Source of the DNA: Calothrix sp. C42_A2020_038
Lineage (GTDB): Bacteria; Cyanobacteriota; Cyanobacteriia; Cyanobacteriales; Nostocaceae
Direction: 5' to 3'
NCBI GenBank assembly: GCA_015272395.1
Contig: JACYLQ010000027.1
Coordinates: 310,001 to 374,000 of the forward strand
DNA length: 64,000 nt
A model generated the notes under the pieces. The model did not search any database. It saw nothing but the letters and a program-made list of their open reading frames with translations, and had not been told where the DNA came from. The translations under genes were made by a program, and so were the position numbers. This document shows positions 18,280 to 27,543 of the stretch, piece by piece; within the stretch, counting starts at the first letter, position 1; each line of letters begins with the position of its first letter.

Positions 18280-19236
18280 ATGAAGACAGCTCAGACAGCT
18301 ACAGACCTCGTGCGGACTTACCTGCGTGAGATTGGCAAAGTGCCACTCTTAACCCACGAGGAAGAGATATTTTATGGCAAGCAAGTTAAGCGTGTGACTG
18401 GCTTGTACGAGGTTAAGGAGTCTCTTGCCGCTCAGTTAGGTCACGAACCAACATTCGATGAGTGGGCAAAAGCCACAAACCTTGATGTCAGAGATTTGAA
18501 TGCCGCAATTGCAGAAGGCGAATTCGCCAAGCGTAAAATGGTTGAAGCAAATTTACGTCTGGTTGTATCAGTTGCCAAAAAATATATTAAGCGTAATGTA
18601 GACCTACTTGATTTAATTCAAGAAGGTAGTATAGGAATGCAACGGGGTGTAGAGAAGTTTGACCCCACAAAAGGGTATCGCTTTTCAACCTATGCCTATT
18701 GGTGGATACGACAAGCAATTACTCGTGCTATTGCTGAAAAAGGTCGTACTATACGCTTGCCAATTCACATAACAGAAAAACTAAATAAAATCAAAAAAGC
18801 CCAGCGTTATTTATCTCAACAGTTGGGGCGGGCACCTAGTGTAGGTGAGTTAGCACAAGAGTTAGAGTTGACTCCAAGACAAGTACGCGAGTATTTGGAG
18901 AAAGCTCGTTTACCACTTTCACTCGATTTACGCCTAGGTGATAATCAAGACACTGAGCTTGGAGAAATGTTGGAAGATACGAACGCAACACCTGAAGAGT
19001 TTGTAGTTCAATCTTCACTTTCAACTGACATCGAGCAAATCATGTCAAACTTGACACCTCAACAGCGCGAAGTAATATCATTGAGATATGGGTTAGCTGA
19101 TGGGCAATCGATGACGCTAGCACGTATCGGCGAAGTCCTCAATATTAGTCGCGAAAGAGTCAGGCAAATTGAACGTGAAGCTCTCACTAAGCTTCGCAAG
19201 TCCAAAATCAGTATCAACGAATATTTAGCAAGTTAA
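18280..19236 (+). CDS. RpoD-like group 2 sigma factor (SigB/SigD type)
   Basis: A 318-residue sigma-70 family factor, non-essential type judging by length and lack of region 1.1. Region 1.2 is [21 protein letters not shown]. Regions 2.1-2.4 include [33 protein letters not shown] and [17 protein letters not shown], which melts and reads the -10. Region 3 follows, and region 4.2 ([20 protein letters not shown]) reads the -35. Group 2 factors in cyanobacteria tune transcription to light, nitrogen, stress and clock signals; which paralogue this is cannot be fixed here. A terminator follows. Confidence 0.93.
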   Translation: MKTAQTATDLVRTYLREIGKVPLLTHEEEIFYGKQVKRVTGLYEVKESLAAQLGHEPTFDEWAKATNLDVRDLNAAIAEGEFAKRKMVEANLRLVVSVAKKYIKRNVDLLDLIQEGSIGMQRGVEKFDPTKGYRFSTYAYWWIRQAITRAIAEKGRTIRLPIHITEKLNKIKKAQRYLSQQLGRAPSVGELAQELELTPRQVREYLEKARLPLSLDLRLGDNQDTELGEMLEDTNATPEEFVVQSSLSTDIEQIMSNLTPQQREVISLRYGLADGQSMTLARIGEVLNISRERVRQIEREALTKLRKSKISINEYLAS

Positions 19237-19242
19237 CCTGAC

Positions 19243-19290
19243 AAAGAGGCGACATGTGAACCACCCTGTTGCTGGGTTGCCCTCTTTTTA
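19243..19290 (+). terminator. Terminator of the sigma factor gene
   Basis: AAAGAGGCGAC pairs with GTTGCCCTCTTT, followed by TTTAG. It begins 7 bases after the stop and abuts the MITE-like copy B. Confidence 0.75.
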
Positions 19291-19420
19291 GTTGTCTGTG
19301 TCAAAAGTTTTGGTGGTATAAATAATGTCTTGTGGAGCAAGCATCGCAAGCCTCGAACAATAGAACAAGCTTTCCTGCTTGTTCCACAACTTCCCAAAAC
19401 TTTTGACATGAACTGGTAGG
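19289..19420. mobile_element. MITE-like element, copy B
   Basis: About 130 bases with perfect 14-base inverted ends GTCAAAAGTTTTGG / CCAAAACTTTTGAC (left at about 19299, right at about 19393-19407), framed by further similarity to the ends of copies A and C. Inside, TGGTATAAATAATGTCTTGT and GCATCGCAAGCCTCG are shared with copy C. A second internal palindrome (ACAAGC...GCTTGTTCCACAAC) lies in the middle. There is no ORF of its own. Confidence 0.75.
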
Positions 19421-19631
19421 GAGTGGGGTCTTTATACTTTCTAGCTAGAACTATTGGGGAGATAACACGCTTTGATTGTACGGTTACACCGACTGCCAAT
19501 TATATCGGATCGCTTGTTACATTAGTTAATAAGAATAGCAAGCAGTTAGCCAGGTTTGAGGGCATTATAAGAGCATAAGATATAAAATTGCATAAACCCT
19601 AGCTAACTTTAGCATTATAGGAGGCAAAAAA
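19421..19631. other. Spacer upstream of the DUF760 gene
   Basis: AT-rich sequence with no recognised RNA or repeat. AGGAGGC immediately before 19632 is the ribosome site of the next gene. Confidence 0.5.
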
Positions 19632-19976
19632 GTGAGTAACCAACCTAATCGAGTTTCCGAGTTCTTTGATAGCGAGTCAGAAGGTAACAATTTGCTGTGG
19701 CAGTATGTAAAATCTTTAAGCCCAGAAGCTCTGTCCCAATTATCGAAGCCATCTTCACCTGAAGTCTTTCAAGTAATGGAACGTAATATAGTTGGGTTAT
19801 TGGGTAATTTGCCGTCAGAACATTTTGGCATCACTATTACTACTAGCAGAGAAAGCCTTGGCCGATTGTTAGCATCAGCAATGATGAGCGGATATTTCTT
19901 GCGGAATGCTGAACAACGCATGAATTTTGAAGTTGCATTGCGAGGTACTGATACTGACCAAAAAGAAGTTGAGTAA
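19632..19976 (+). CDS. DUF760 domain protein
   Basis: 114 residues, GTG start with a near-perfect AGGAGG six to eight bases upstream. The conserved body is NNLLWQYVKSLSPEALSQLS, then PEVFQVMERNIVGLLGNLPS, then FGITITTSRESLGRLLASAMMSGYFLRNAEQR. DUF760 is found in cyanobacteria and chloroplast-targeted plant proteins; plant members have been linked to regulated protein turnover in the plastid. No enzymatic motif is visible. Probably soluble. Confidence 0.85.
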   Translation: MSNQPNRVSEFFDSESEGNNLLWQYVKSLSPEALSQLSKPSSPEVFQVMERNIVGLLGNLPSEHFGITITTSRESLGRLLASAMMSGYFLRNAEQRMNFEVALRGTDTDQKEVE

Positions 19977-20210
19977 AAGTATAGCTACTTCGGTTTCCTT
20001 TGACATTACTCTGAAAATGAATAGACTAAGGTGAGTTGAGTACTGGGAAGATATAATTATCTTTTGAACTCGGCCGAATTTATTTATATCCACCAGTAAC
20101 CAAGTTAGTCACAGGTTTTGTTGCGAAAACAAGCAGAAGAATTTTTGGGGAAGTAATTTTGTAAGGTTTATAGTAAATATTTACAAGTATTAGAGCAAAA
20201 AGCTCACCAG

Positions 20211-20247
20211 CAAAAGACTGAAAATCCAAAAAATTTTCAGTCTTTTG
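20211..20247 (+). terminator. Strong hairpin between the DUF760 and mutT-like genes
   Basis: A 15-base perfect stem CAAAAGACTGAAAAT / ATTTTCAGTCTTTTG with a 7-base loop. The run of T in the right arm fits a bidirectional terminator. It lies 235 bases after the DUF760 stop, so an unnoticed transcript may end here. Confidence 0.65.
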
Positions 20248-20288
20248 CGTCCTTCAGGGGTGGGACATCAGAAATCATCCTGTAAAGT

Positions 20289-20326
20289 AGGTTCCCGACT
20301 TTTTTAATTTAAGAATTCGGGAATCT
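20289..20326. repeat. Interspersed hairpin, AGATTCCCGA family (copy 3)
   Basis: AGGTTCCCGA and TTCGGGAATCT arms around an AT-rich loop, just upstream of the mutT-like gene. Confidence 0.75.
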
Positions 20327-20359
20327 TATATTATATTTTTGTTGAGCTAACTAATCCGG

Positions 20360-20788
20360 ATGAATCAACATAATATATCAATTCCACCACATAAAATTAT
20401 TGGTGTTGCGATAATTTGGAACGAAACTGGTCAAATATTGATTGACCGTCGTCGTCCTATTGGTGCGATGGGAGGGTTATGGGAGTTTCCTGGTGGAAAA
20501 ATGGAGCCAGGTGAAACGATTACAGAATGTATTCAGAGAGAAATTAAAGAAGAATTAGGGATAAATATTGAAGTTGGAGAGCTTCTAATCACAATTGATC
20601 ATACGTATGCTCACTTACAAGTTACATTAACAGTTCATCATTGTAAATATGTAAGTGGAGTTCCTCGACCAATTGAATGTGACGAAATACGTTGGGTAAA
20701 TTTAGATGAACTCGAACAATTTGAATTTCCTCAAGCTAATATTCAAATTATTTCTGCTTTAAAAGCTTCTCGTATCGATGTTAGCTAA
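20360..20788 (+). CDS. MutT-like (8-oxo-dGTP type) Nudix hydrolase
   Basis: A 142-residue Nudix protein of the MutT branch. The box is GGKMEPGETITECIQREIKE followed by ELGI, preceded by GLWEFPGG, the MutT signature that reads the base. The C-terminus has WVNLDELEQFEFPQAN, the usual MutT tail. Expected role: hydrolysis of oxidised nucleoside triphosphates to prevent mutation. The stop lies only 33 bases from the end of the converging sasA gene. Confidence 0.88.
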   Translation: MNQHNISIPPHKIIGVAIIWNETGQILIDRRRPIGAMGGLWEFPGGKMEPGETITECIQREIKEELGINIEVGELLITIDHTYAHLQVTLTVHHCKYVSGVPRPIECDEIRWVNLDELEQFEFPQANIQIISALKASRIDVS

Positions 20789-20821
20789 CAGGCGCCCTTT
20801 GTAGTACTTATTAATCACGGA

Positions 20822-22012
20822 TTATTTTGGATACACTGGTAATACTAAATGAAACCATGCTCCACCCATAGGAGAGTCATCAACCCAAATCTGACCATAA
20901 TGCGCGCGGATAATGCGCTGGCATAAACATAGACCAATACCATATCCATCTTTGTCTTCGTCGCGTTCTAAACGATAGTGGTTTTCAAAGATACGCTCGC
21001 GGTTTTCTTCAGGAATACCTGGGCCTGAGTCACCAATACTAAATTGCACCTTTTGAGTAGTGCGGTGCAGTCCAGAAACAATAATAGTTCCACTTTCAGG
21101 AGTATATTTGATAGCATTGTCAAGCAAATTAATCAAGACTTGTCGAATACGGTCGGGATCAGCGTAAACAACAGGTAAATCTTTGGGAATGTCTCTTTGA
21201 ACCGTAAGTGATTTTTTCGTGATGCGGTCATGCAATTCATTAAGAACTTCTTGAAATAATGCTGCTATATCCATTTTTTGAGGCAGAATGCGAAATTCAC
21301 TATCATTACCCCGACCGACCTGCAACAGGTCAGTAATTAATCGATCGATTGTTTTGACTTGGGAACGTGCCTGTCTAAACAAATTTGCCGTTAAACTAGG
21401 CTTTAAGCGCTCAAAGGTGCCAAGATCAACATTGTAGTTTGATTGTAAAGTTTCAATCGCAATCGAAGCAGCAGTTAAAGGGTTACGAAGGTCGTGTGCC
21501 AGCATTCCAATAACCCGGTCTTTAAATTGGAGCTGCTCAGTCAGCTTTTCTTTTTCTTGCTTGAGACGAAAAACCTCATCCGAAAGTTGAATTAGCTCTG
21601 TTGATAAAGCTAGCGATTGAATAGAGGATTTTCGGAGTGTTGCATGAGTATTTTCATCATAAGGTTCTGGTTGTAATTCAGCTTGCAATTTCAGGTGAGC
21701 GTCTACAGCAGCTTGCCAACGGGGCCACCAAGTTTTCAATTCGTTAATAATATTGCTGCCAGCAATGGTCTGTCTCGGTTCAGGGTGAACTTTAATTAGC
21801 GCTGGTGTTGCTACCAATTTGAAATGTTCTGCCAAATAAGGTTGCTGTCCGACATCAACAACCTGAAGCTCAAACCTGTATTCAGCTTGTAGTTTGTCAA
21901 GATATGACCTTACCTGCTGTACTTGTTGCCGAGATTTAGGACGGTCGTCAACAAAAAGTAACAGTTGGAGTGGAGCCTCTGAATAAATCGGCTGATCCGG
22001 GTAAGCTTGCAT
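20822..22012 (-). CDS. sasA: SasA clock-output sensor histidine kinase
   Basis: A 396-residue protein. The N-terminal KaiB-like thioredoxin-fold domain ([30 protein letters not shown]; up to about 95) binds KaiC. A coiled linker follows, then a HisKA domain with His173 in [13 protein letters not shown] and an HATPase domain with [21 protein letters not shown] and GYGIGLCL. SasA autophosphorylates on contact with KaiC and passes phosphate to RpaA to time gene expression. The ATG at 22012 is chosen because [12 protein letters not shown] matches the known SasA start; a TTG at 22039 also exists. kaiABC is not in the window. Confidence 0.95.
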   Translation of the reverse strand: MQAYPDQPIYSEAPLQLLLFVDDRPKSRQQVQQVRSYLDKLQAEYRFELQVVDVGQQPYLAEHFKLVATPALIKVHPEPRQTIAGSNIINELKTWWPRWQAAVDAHLKLQAELQPEPYDENTHATLRKSSIQSLALSTELIQLSDEVFRLKQEKEKLTEQLQFKDRVIGMLAHDLRNPLTAASIAIETLQSNYNVDLGTFERLKPSLTANLFRQARSQVKTIDRLITDLLQVGRGNDSEFRILPQKMDIAALFQEVLNELHDRITKKSLTVQRDIPKDLPVVYADPDRIRQVLINLLDNAIKYTPESGTIIVSGLHRTTQKVQFSIGDSGPGIPEENRERIFENHYRLERDEDKDGYGIGLCLCQRIIRAHYGQIWVDDSPMGGAWFHLVLPVYPK

Positions 22013-22160
22013 GTAATTGTGTTTTCGCACTGGTAACAAACTGACGACGCTAGATAAAAGTCAATTTAACAGGCAGTTGTCGCTGTTTCTGCTGTTTATT
22101 GTTTATAAATTTAATATCTATTTTAGATTTTTCATACTACTATCCAATCACAATTTTCAG

Positions 22161-22955
22161 ATGAGATACATTTTTTTGAGCATTTTACTGCCTTTTTGCT
22201 TGGAATCGATGTTGATTAGGGCGGTTGCAGGTAAATATAAATCGCGACCTTCTACGATTCAAAATCCTTCGTCAAGAGTTTTTGATAGTTTTGATACAAT
22301 TGCCAGAGGTTTTATGCAGGAGCAAATTTACTTAATTGCACGCATAGAAAACGCGCTTTTAGGCAAAGACCCAAACCATGTACGCGCGGTACGTGGACAA
22401 ATACTGGTTCAAGCTAAAGCAATTGAGGGTTTTATTAAGCAACAAGACTCTAACTTTAAAACTAGTTGTACCTTGCCACTTAGTACAAAGGAAACGAAAA
22501 TTTACATAAGCCGAGTCGTGGAAGGAGGAAACCCAAGAAGTGATTCTTGGAATCCCTCGACGTGACTGTCGGGGAAGGATGTCAATATAAGTAGTCCAGC
22601 TAAAAAGCTCCTCGCAAATTACACGCCACCAATGCAAGGTGCTGTTATGATTCCCCAAGAAGCAACAAGGTTGTTGGAAACGGCAGAAAAATACGTTGTG
22701 CAAGCGCAAGCAGAATTTGGGCAACAAGCAAAATTTGACAATCCCAAACAGACAGCTATTACGCTAGATCGCTTTGCTTACGACCTTGATCCACATGAGA
22801 AGCAAACTTATTCCAAGTTTCTGGCATTGCGTCAAACTAGTATTTTTCGTGTACTACCACATTCAGTTTATCACCGCCCGTTAAACACGCTCCAAAATCG
22901 ATTATCAAGAACCATTGCGCAACGAAATTCATTTCCATTAGAATTTGCAATTTAG
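22161..22955 (+). pseudogene. Secreted conserved cyanobacterial protein gene interrupted by one in-frame TGA
   Basis: Two ORFs in the same frame (22161-22565 and 22632-22955) are separated only by a TGA at 22563-22565; the 22 codons between it and the second ATG at 22632 are open. The joined product begins with a signal peptide (MRYIFLSILLPFCLES). An amphipathic helical part follows (FMQEQIYLIARIENALLGKDP; VRAVRGQILVQAKAIEGF), and a second part contains LLETAEKYVVQAQ and TLDRFAYDLDPHEKQTYSKF. The end (PFPLEFAI) looks abrupt, and I suspect a longer ancestral protein. Read as a nonsense-mutated remnant. Two separate genes is possible but less likely, since the second ORF has no ribosome site. 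Confidence 0.65.
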
Positions 22956-23027
22956 AGTGTGATTTGACAGCAGTTTATGGGCATTTTAACAATATAGGCT
23001 TGATATATTCAGCAAAACATACTTAAT

Positions 23028-24179
23028 ATGCCCAAATCTCAAACCCACGTGGCTATTTTTCTCCGTTGCCTTTTTGGTGGTGGAACTGAGCGAGTAATGG
23101 TTAATTTGGCGAATAGTTTTACAGACTGCGGTTTGAAGGTAGATTTGGTGTTAGCGCACAAGTCAGGTCCTTACTTGTCGCAGGTGGCGCCAAAGGTACG
23201 GATTATTGATTTTAAATCACCTAAATTAGCAGCTAGCGTCCCTAAGTTAGCACGTTATTTGCAGCAAGAACAACCTTTATCACTTTTGTCAGCACTTCAC
23301 TATCCAAGTGAAATAGCAATTTTTGCTAAACATACAGCGCGCGTGAAAACACGAGTTGTTATAGCTGAACAAAATACCCTTTCGTTGGAAGCTAAAAATC
23401 TACCGCAGCGAACAGCACGGTTGACACCTTTGAAAGCACGCTTATTTTATCCGTGGGCCAATGCAATCGTTGCAGTTTCCCAAGGTGTTGCTGATGATTT
23501 AGCACAAGTTATCAAAGTTCCTCGTCAGCAAATCCAAGTCATCTATAACCCCGTTATTCCTCCAGATATTTTAGAAAAAAGCCAAAAAGATGTTGCCCAT
23601 CCTTGGTTTAATTCTGGAGAACCACCAGTAATTTTGGGTGTAGGTCGTTTGATTGAACAAAAAGATTTTCCGACTCTGATTCGTGCATTTGCTCAGGTAC
23701 TTTCTATAAGACCTGCACGCTTGATGATTTTGGGAGTAGGAAGCCAAAAGCCTTATTTAGAAACGTTAATTCGAGAGCTAAACTTAGAAAACTATGTGAC
23801 TATACTTGGGTTTCAAGAAAATCCTTATGCTTATATGGCGCGCGCATCGGTGTTTGCCTTATCATCAGCCTGGGAAGGTTTTGGTAATGTTATTGTTGAA
23901 GCCTTAGCAGTAGGTACTCCCGTTGTTTCTACTAATTGTTTGAGTGGACCTGCGGAGATTTTAGCTGGTGGTAAATATGGGTCTTTAGTACCTGTTGGCG
24001 ATAGTCAAGCAATGGCAAAATCTATTTTAAAAGTTTTATCAGGAAATTATCCGATTGTTGATTCAAATTGGCTGAACCAATTTACTTATTCAAAAGCTGC
24101 ATCTAAATACATCGACGTTTTACACCTGAAGCAATATATAAAGGCGCCATACCCAGATTTCTCAGTAATTTCATGTTAA
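23028..24179 (+). CDS. Glycosyltransferase family 4 protein
   Basis: A 383-residue GT-B enzyme of the GT4 type. It has a glycine-rich N-terminal acceptor loop (FLRCLFGGGTERVMVNLANS), a linker VIYNPV, a donor domain with ILGVGRLIEQKDFPTLIRAF, and the retaining-GT4 E-x7-E region EGFGNVIVEALAVGTPVVST. It transfers a sugar from a nucleotide sugar, probably to a surface polysaccharide or lipid acceptor. Donor and acceptor are unknown. The next gene, 19 bases downstream, is also a probable sugar transferase. Confidence 0.9.
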   Translation: MPKSQTHVAIFLRCLFGGGTERVMVNLANSFTDCGLKVDLVLAHKSGPYLSQVAPKVRIIDFKSPKLAASVPKLARYLQQEQPLSLLSALHYPSEIAIFAKHTARVKTRVVIAEQNTLSLEAKNLPQRTARLTPLKARLFYPWANAIVAVSQGVADDLAQVIKVPRQQIQVIYNPVIPPDILEKSQKDVAHPWFNSGEPPVILGVGRLIEQKDFPTLIRAFAQVLSIRPARLMILGVGSQKPYLETLIRELNLENYVTILGFQENPYAYMARASVFALSSAWEGFGNVIVEALAVGTPVVSTNCLSGPAEILAGGKYGSLVPVGDSQAMAKSILKVLSGNYPIVDSNWLNQFTYSKAASKYIDVLHLKQYIKAPYPDFSVISC

Positions 24180-24198
24180 ATAAACTCCTTATATAGCA

Positions 24199-25038
24199 AT
24201 GAGTAACAATAAACATAGTCATCAACTTGTGAGTAATGTTAGTAAAATCCTAATTATTGCTTGTAAAGAATCGACGCAACAGCTAGAAAAAGTTTTTACT
24301 GAAGAGGGTTTTGAATGTCAAGTTCTCAGACAAGAATTTTTACCTGAATACGAAAATTATTCGCGTAGTTATCTTTGTCTGATGAATCATCTGCGTGCTT
24401 GGGAAATAGCCGAAAAAGAACAATTACCGACTTTGATTATCGAAGCTGATTTTGTGCCTGTTGTCGGTATTGGCAAACTACCTTTACCATTTAATCCCAA
24501 CCATCCCGATGTCGGAATCAGTTGGCTATATACTTGTGCGACACAGGTGTATAGTATTTTACCTGAAGGCTACGCTGAAGGGTTTTCAGTTTCTACGGTT
24601 GCTTATATTGTGACTCCCAAAGCTGCTCACAGCTTGCTTGGACTAGCTTCGGAAATCACTCAAAAGTACGGGTCTACGAAGTATTCAAGTTGGGATTCAA
24701 CTTTAGATAGCTATTTACGCGCACGTAACTTCAAAAATTTTATTCCCTGGCGTAATTACGGTGAACATGGTGGTGCCCCAAACCCAGAACATCATCAAAA
24801 TAAACTTAGCAAAACTCATCGTGCAGATGTTCTATATGGGAAGTTAGCATTTGTGCCACCTTATGCAGCAAGTGAAAGTAGAATGACTTTCTTTTGGGTT
24901 CGTTTACAAGCACGGTTGAAAGGACTTGCCCGTCTAATGTCTGGACGTTTTTTGCGGCTAAAAGTGATTAAAGGCGCCTCCGTACCAAGTAAATTGCTAA
25001 AGTTCGCATTTTTTAGGCATTTTTGCTGGCAGTTGTAA
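24199..25038 (+). CDS. Probable GT25-like LPS biosynthesis glycosyltransferase
   Basis: A 279-residue protein with features recalling family 25 enzymes: an N-terminal ILIIACKES strand, a short conserved SRSYLCLMNHLRAWEIA, then PTLIIEADFVPV, which fits the donor-metal acidic motif region (usually ED), and VAYIVTPKAAHSLL. The C-terminal basic stretch (VRLQARLKGLARLMSGRFLR) may lie on the membrane. It follows the GT4 gene closely (19 bases), suggesting a two-gene operon for a cell-surface glycan. Family assignment is from pattern memory. Confidence 0.6.
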   Translation: MSNNKHSHQLVSNVSKILIIACKESTQQLEKVFTEEGFECQVLRQEFLPEYENYSRSYLCLMNHLRAWEIAEKEQLPTLIIEADFVPVVGIGKLPLPFNPNHPDVGISWLYTCATQVYSILPEGYAEGFSVSTVAYIVTPKAAHSLLGLASEITQKYGSTKYSSWDSTLDSYLRARNFKNFIPWRNYGEHGGAPNPEHHQNKLSKTHRADVLYGKLAFVPPYAASESRMTFFWVRLQARLKGLARLMSGRFLRLKVIKGASVPSKLLKFAFFRHFCWQL

Positions 25039-25115
25039 TCCACAATCTGTTCATTGTCGCGCCACAAATCCAAATGCGCTAGTGTAAAGGAGGGAATTAC
25101 ATTTACTGATTTTCT

Positions 25116-26486
25116 GTGGTTTACTGCAAACGTTCGGTTTTATTCTTTGGTTTGGCAGTTTTATTAAGTTCTGTAACTGCCTGCGCTAGTAGTCCTGCTG
25201 CCAAGAATTGGGAAAAGTCTTTGGCAGCGGATTCACGCTTGGTAACTAATCCTGTGATCGGTGCGAAGCAAACACAAGCTACAACACCACAACCACAACC
25301 GACTATTCAGTTACCAGCGGATTTTCCTAAAGATATCCCAATATATCCTAATGCCCAGCTGCAAGAAGTAATACCAGGCGCCGAAAGTCAAACTTCTGCA
25401 CGTTGGTTGAGCGTTGACCCTAGTAATTTGATTGCTAGTTATTATCGCAGCCAATTTGGCGCCAATAATTGGCAAATTACACAGCAACCAAGTGATGATA
25501 CTGGGGGAACATTTGAAGCGCGGCGAAATAATCTCTTAGTACGAGTGACAATTCAACCAAAATCCGTGATAAGCGCTGCGTCAAACCAAGCTCAAACATC
25601 AACAGAATTGCGAATTGATTACTCGCAAAATGGTACAGCACTTACACCGACTCCATCAACTCCCAATACAACAAGTCCTGAAGTAGCAAGTAAAACCCCT
25701 CAAGAAGACAATCCCGATTTTATTGGCCCAGTTTTGCCAAATAACGTTGCTACACCCATGAATACACCGACAAGTGCGCCGGTGATACAAACGAACTTAC
25801 AATTTAGCGATTTAAATCAAGCCTCGCAACAGTTAAGGGGTTATATTCAAGATTTAGCAAGCTTGGGAGTTTTGACTCTAGATTCCATCAACAGCCAAAA
25901 CAAAAGCAATAACACTACTTTATTTGAACCGAATAAAGTGATTACCCGACGTGAGTATGCACGCTGGTTAGTTGCTGCGAATAATGCAATGTATGCTAGT
26001 AACCCAGCAAAACAAATTCGTGCAGCTTCAGAAAGCGCGCAACCCGCGTTTAGTGATGTTAATAAAACAAATCCAGATTTTCCTGTTATTCAAGGACTTG
26101 CAGAAGCTGGTCTAATTCCCAGTCCACTATCGGGTAATTCTACAGAAGTATTATTTCGTCCAGATGCACCCCTAACGCGCGAGCAGTTGATTTTGTGGAA
26201 ATTACCCCTTGATACTCGTGCTGCTTTACCTGCGGCAAATTTAGAAGCTGTTAAACAAACTTGGGGCTTTCAAGATGCGGGTAAAATTGATCCAAGAGCT
26301 TTGCAAGCTGTTTTAGCTGATTTCCAAAATGGTGAACAATCGAACATTCGGCGCGTATTCGGTTTTACAACACTATTTCAGCCTAAGAGACCTGTAACAC
26401 GCGCGGAGGCAGCAGCAGCGCTATGGTATTTTGGAACGCAGGGAGATGGAATCTCCGCCTCAGATGTGTTAAAAGGCAAAAATTAG
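25116..26486 (+). CDS. SLH-domain lipoprotein
   Basis: 456 residues. The N-terminus is a lipoprotein signal (hydrophobic about 8-20 with SSVTAC, lipobox Cys23). Residues 50-165 hold a Pro/Thr-Gln linker and a small conserved domain (ADFPKDIPIYPNAQL; ASYYRSQFGANNWQITQQ). From about 230 come two S-layer homology repeats (LQFSDLNQASQQLRGYIQDL with ITRREYARWL; PAFSDVNKTNPDFPVIQGLAEAGL with LTREQL) and a third weaker unit. SLH domains bind secondary cell-wall polymer or peptidoglycan. GTG is the only in-frame start, as a TGA lies 7 bases before it. Confidence 0.82.
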   Translation: MVYCKRSVLFFGLAVLLSSVTACASSPAAKNWEKSLAADSRLVTNPVIGAKQTQATTPQPQPTIQLPADFPKDIPIYPNAQLQEVIPGAESQTSARWLSVDPSNLIASYYRSQFGANNWQITQQPSDDTGGTFEARRNNLLVRVTIQPKSVISAASNQAQTSTELRIDYSQNGTALTPTPSTPNTTSPEVASKTPQEDNPDFIGPVLPNNVATPMNTPTSAPVIQTNLQFSDLNQASQQLRGYIQDLASLGVLTLDSINSQNKSNNTTLFEPNKVITRREYARWLVAANNAMYASNPAKQIRAASESAQPAFSDVNKTNPDFPVIQGLAEAGLIPSPLSGNSTEVLFRPDAPLTREQLILWKLPLDTRAALPAANLEAVKQTWGFQDAGKIDPRALQAVLADFQNGEQSNIRRVFGFTTLFQPKRPVTRAEAAAALWYFGTQGDGISASDVLKGKN

Positions 26487-26509
26487 TTTGACCCTGTATT
26501 ACAAAGCAT

Positions 26510-27121
26510 ATGCCTCGTTCCAAACCTTATCAGCCTTTCCTATTACGACTTTTACATGGTGTAAATGCGTTGTTAATTATTGGTGCGACAATTACAGGAT
26601 TTTTAGTTTATGACAGTTGGGATGGTAGGTTTGGTAGTTTAGCGATAACAAGAACTAATCGCGAGTTAATTGACATTCACGGTACATTTGGGTTTTTGAT
26701 TTCGTTTGTAGCATTACCAATATTTCTGATTTACTGTTGGAATGCAGGTAGAAATCGTTTAGTGCAATCAAATACCTTACAGCAATTGAGTCGAGTTGGA
26801 ACACCAGTATGGTGGTATGCATTACAACGCATCACAAATACGTTGATGCTAGTGGCAGCTTTATTATCGGTGATTTCAGGTAAATTTCAAGATGAAAATT
26901 GGCTACCACAAGGTGAGTTAAACCATGTTGCTTATTACGTACATTTGCTCGCTTGGGTCGTAATAGTTTTAGCACTTTTAATGCATATATTAATGAGTAT
27001 TAAAGTTGGTGGTCTATCATTATTAGTTTCGATGTTCGATACAAAATATCGTCCTGATGATAGTCCGCGTTTGTGGCGCCAAAAAATTGTAGATTGGTTC
27101 AACCAGAGAAATTCAAAGTGA
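26510..27121 (+). CDS. Cytochrome b561/HydC-like four-helix membrane protein
   Basis: A 203-residue protein with four membrane helices (about 13-33, 55-76, 108-124, 140-160). The His residues suited to bind two b haems are His16 (LLRLLHGVNALLI), His57 (ELIDIHGTFGFLI), His144 region (AYYVHLLAW) and His156-159 (LLMHILMSIK). This fits the cytochrome b of Ni/Fe-hydrogenase and prokaryotic cyt b561 families, which move electrons from quinol. The electron partner is unknown. Stop and next start overlap by 4 bases (GTGA). Confidence 0.75.
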   Translation: MPRSKPYQPFLLRLLHGVNALLIIGATITGFLVYDSWDGRFGSLAITRTNRELIDIHGTFGFLISFVALPIFLIYCWNAGRNRLVQSNTLQQLSRVGTPVWWYALQRITNTLMLVAALLSVISGKFQDENWLPQGELNHVAYYVHLLAWVVIVLALLMHILMSIKVGGLSLLVSMFDTKYRPDDSPRLWRQKIVDWFNQRNSK

Positions 27122-27543
27122 TAGCAGAACGTTATTTGTGGATTGGTATTGGTTGTCAACGTGGAACTTCACAGGAGTTTATTGAAGCAGCAGTAAAGCA
27201 TGTATTTCAGGAAAATAATTTACCTGATGCGATTGCAGGAGTTGCAACTATTGATACAAAAGCGAGTGAAGTTGGTTTAATTAAGTTTTGCTGTCGCTAC
27301 AATTTACTTTTAATTTGTTTTCCTGCTGAAGATTTGCAAAATGTAACTGTACCCAACCCATCAAATCTTGTTGCCAGTAAAGTCAAAACTTTAAGTGTTG
27401 CTGAAGCTGCTGCGATTCTTGCAGTATCTTACAATACTCTGCCTTTACAAGAGAATTTTAGAGGAGGTCTATTGGTTTCCAAACAGGTTATTCGCTCTGT
27501 CCAAAATTTAACAGGCGCCGTCACAATCGCAGTAGCAGGTTAG
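27118..27543 (+). CDS. CbiG C-terminal-type cobalamin biosynthesis protein
   Basis: 141 residues from the GTG at 27118, which overlaps the previous stop in a coupled GTGA. The frame opens earlier at a TTG at 27073 inside the cytochrome gene. It consists only of the CobE/CbiG C-terminal domain: LWIGIGCQRGTSQEFIEAAV, then IAGVATIDTKASEVGLIKFC, then SVAEAAAILA. Full CbiG opens the lactone ring in anaerobic cobalamin synthesis; stand-alone C-terminal domains (CobE) are known with less clear roles. No other cob/cbi gene is near. Confidence 0.82.
   Translation: MIAERYLWIGIGCQRGTSQEFIEAAVKHVFQENNLPDAIAGVATIDTKASEVGLIKFCCRYNLLLICFPAEDLQNVTVPNPSNLVASKVKTLSVAEAAAILAVSYNTLPLQENFRGGLLVSKQVIRSVQNLTGAVTIAVAG

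Noticed and set aside
19233-19499. 88-codon minus-strand frame over the sigma terminator and MITE copy B
   Set aside because: It reads through terminator and repeat sequence and has no family resemblance.
22359-22727. 122-codon minus-strand frame opposite the interrupted secreted-protein gene
   Set aside because: The plus-strand frame has a signal peptide and a continuous helical pattern; the minus frame has neither and no ribosome site.
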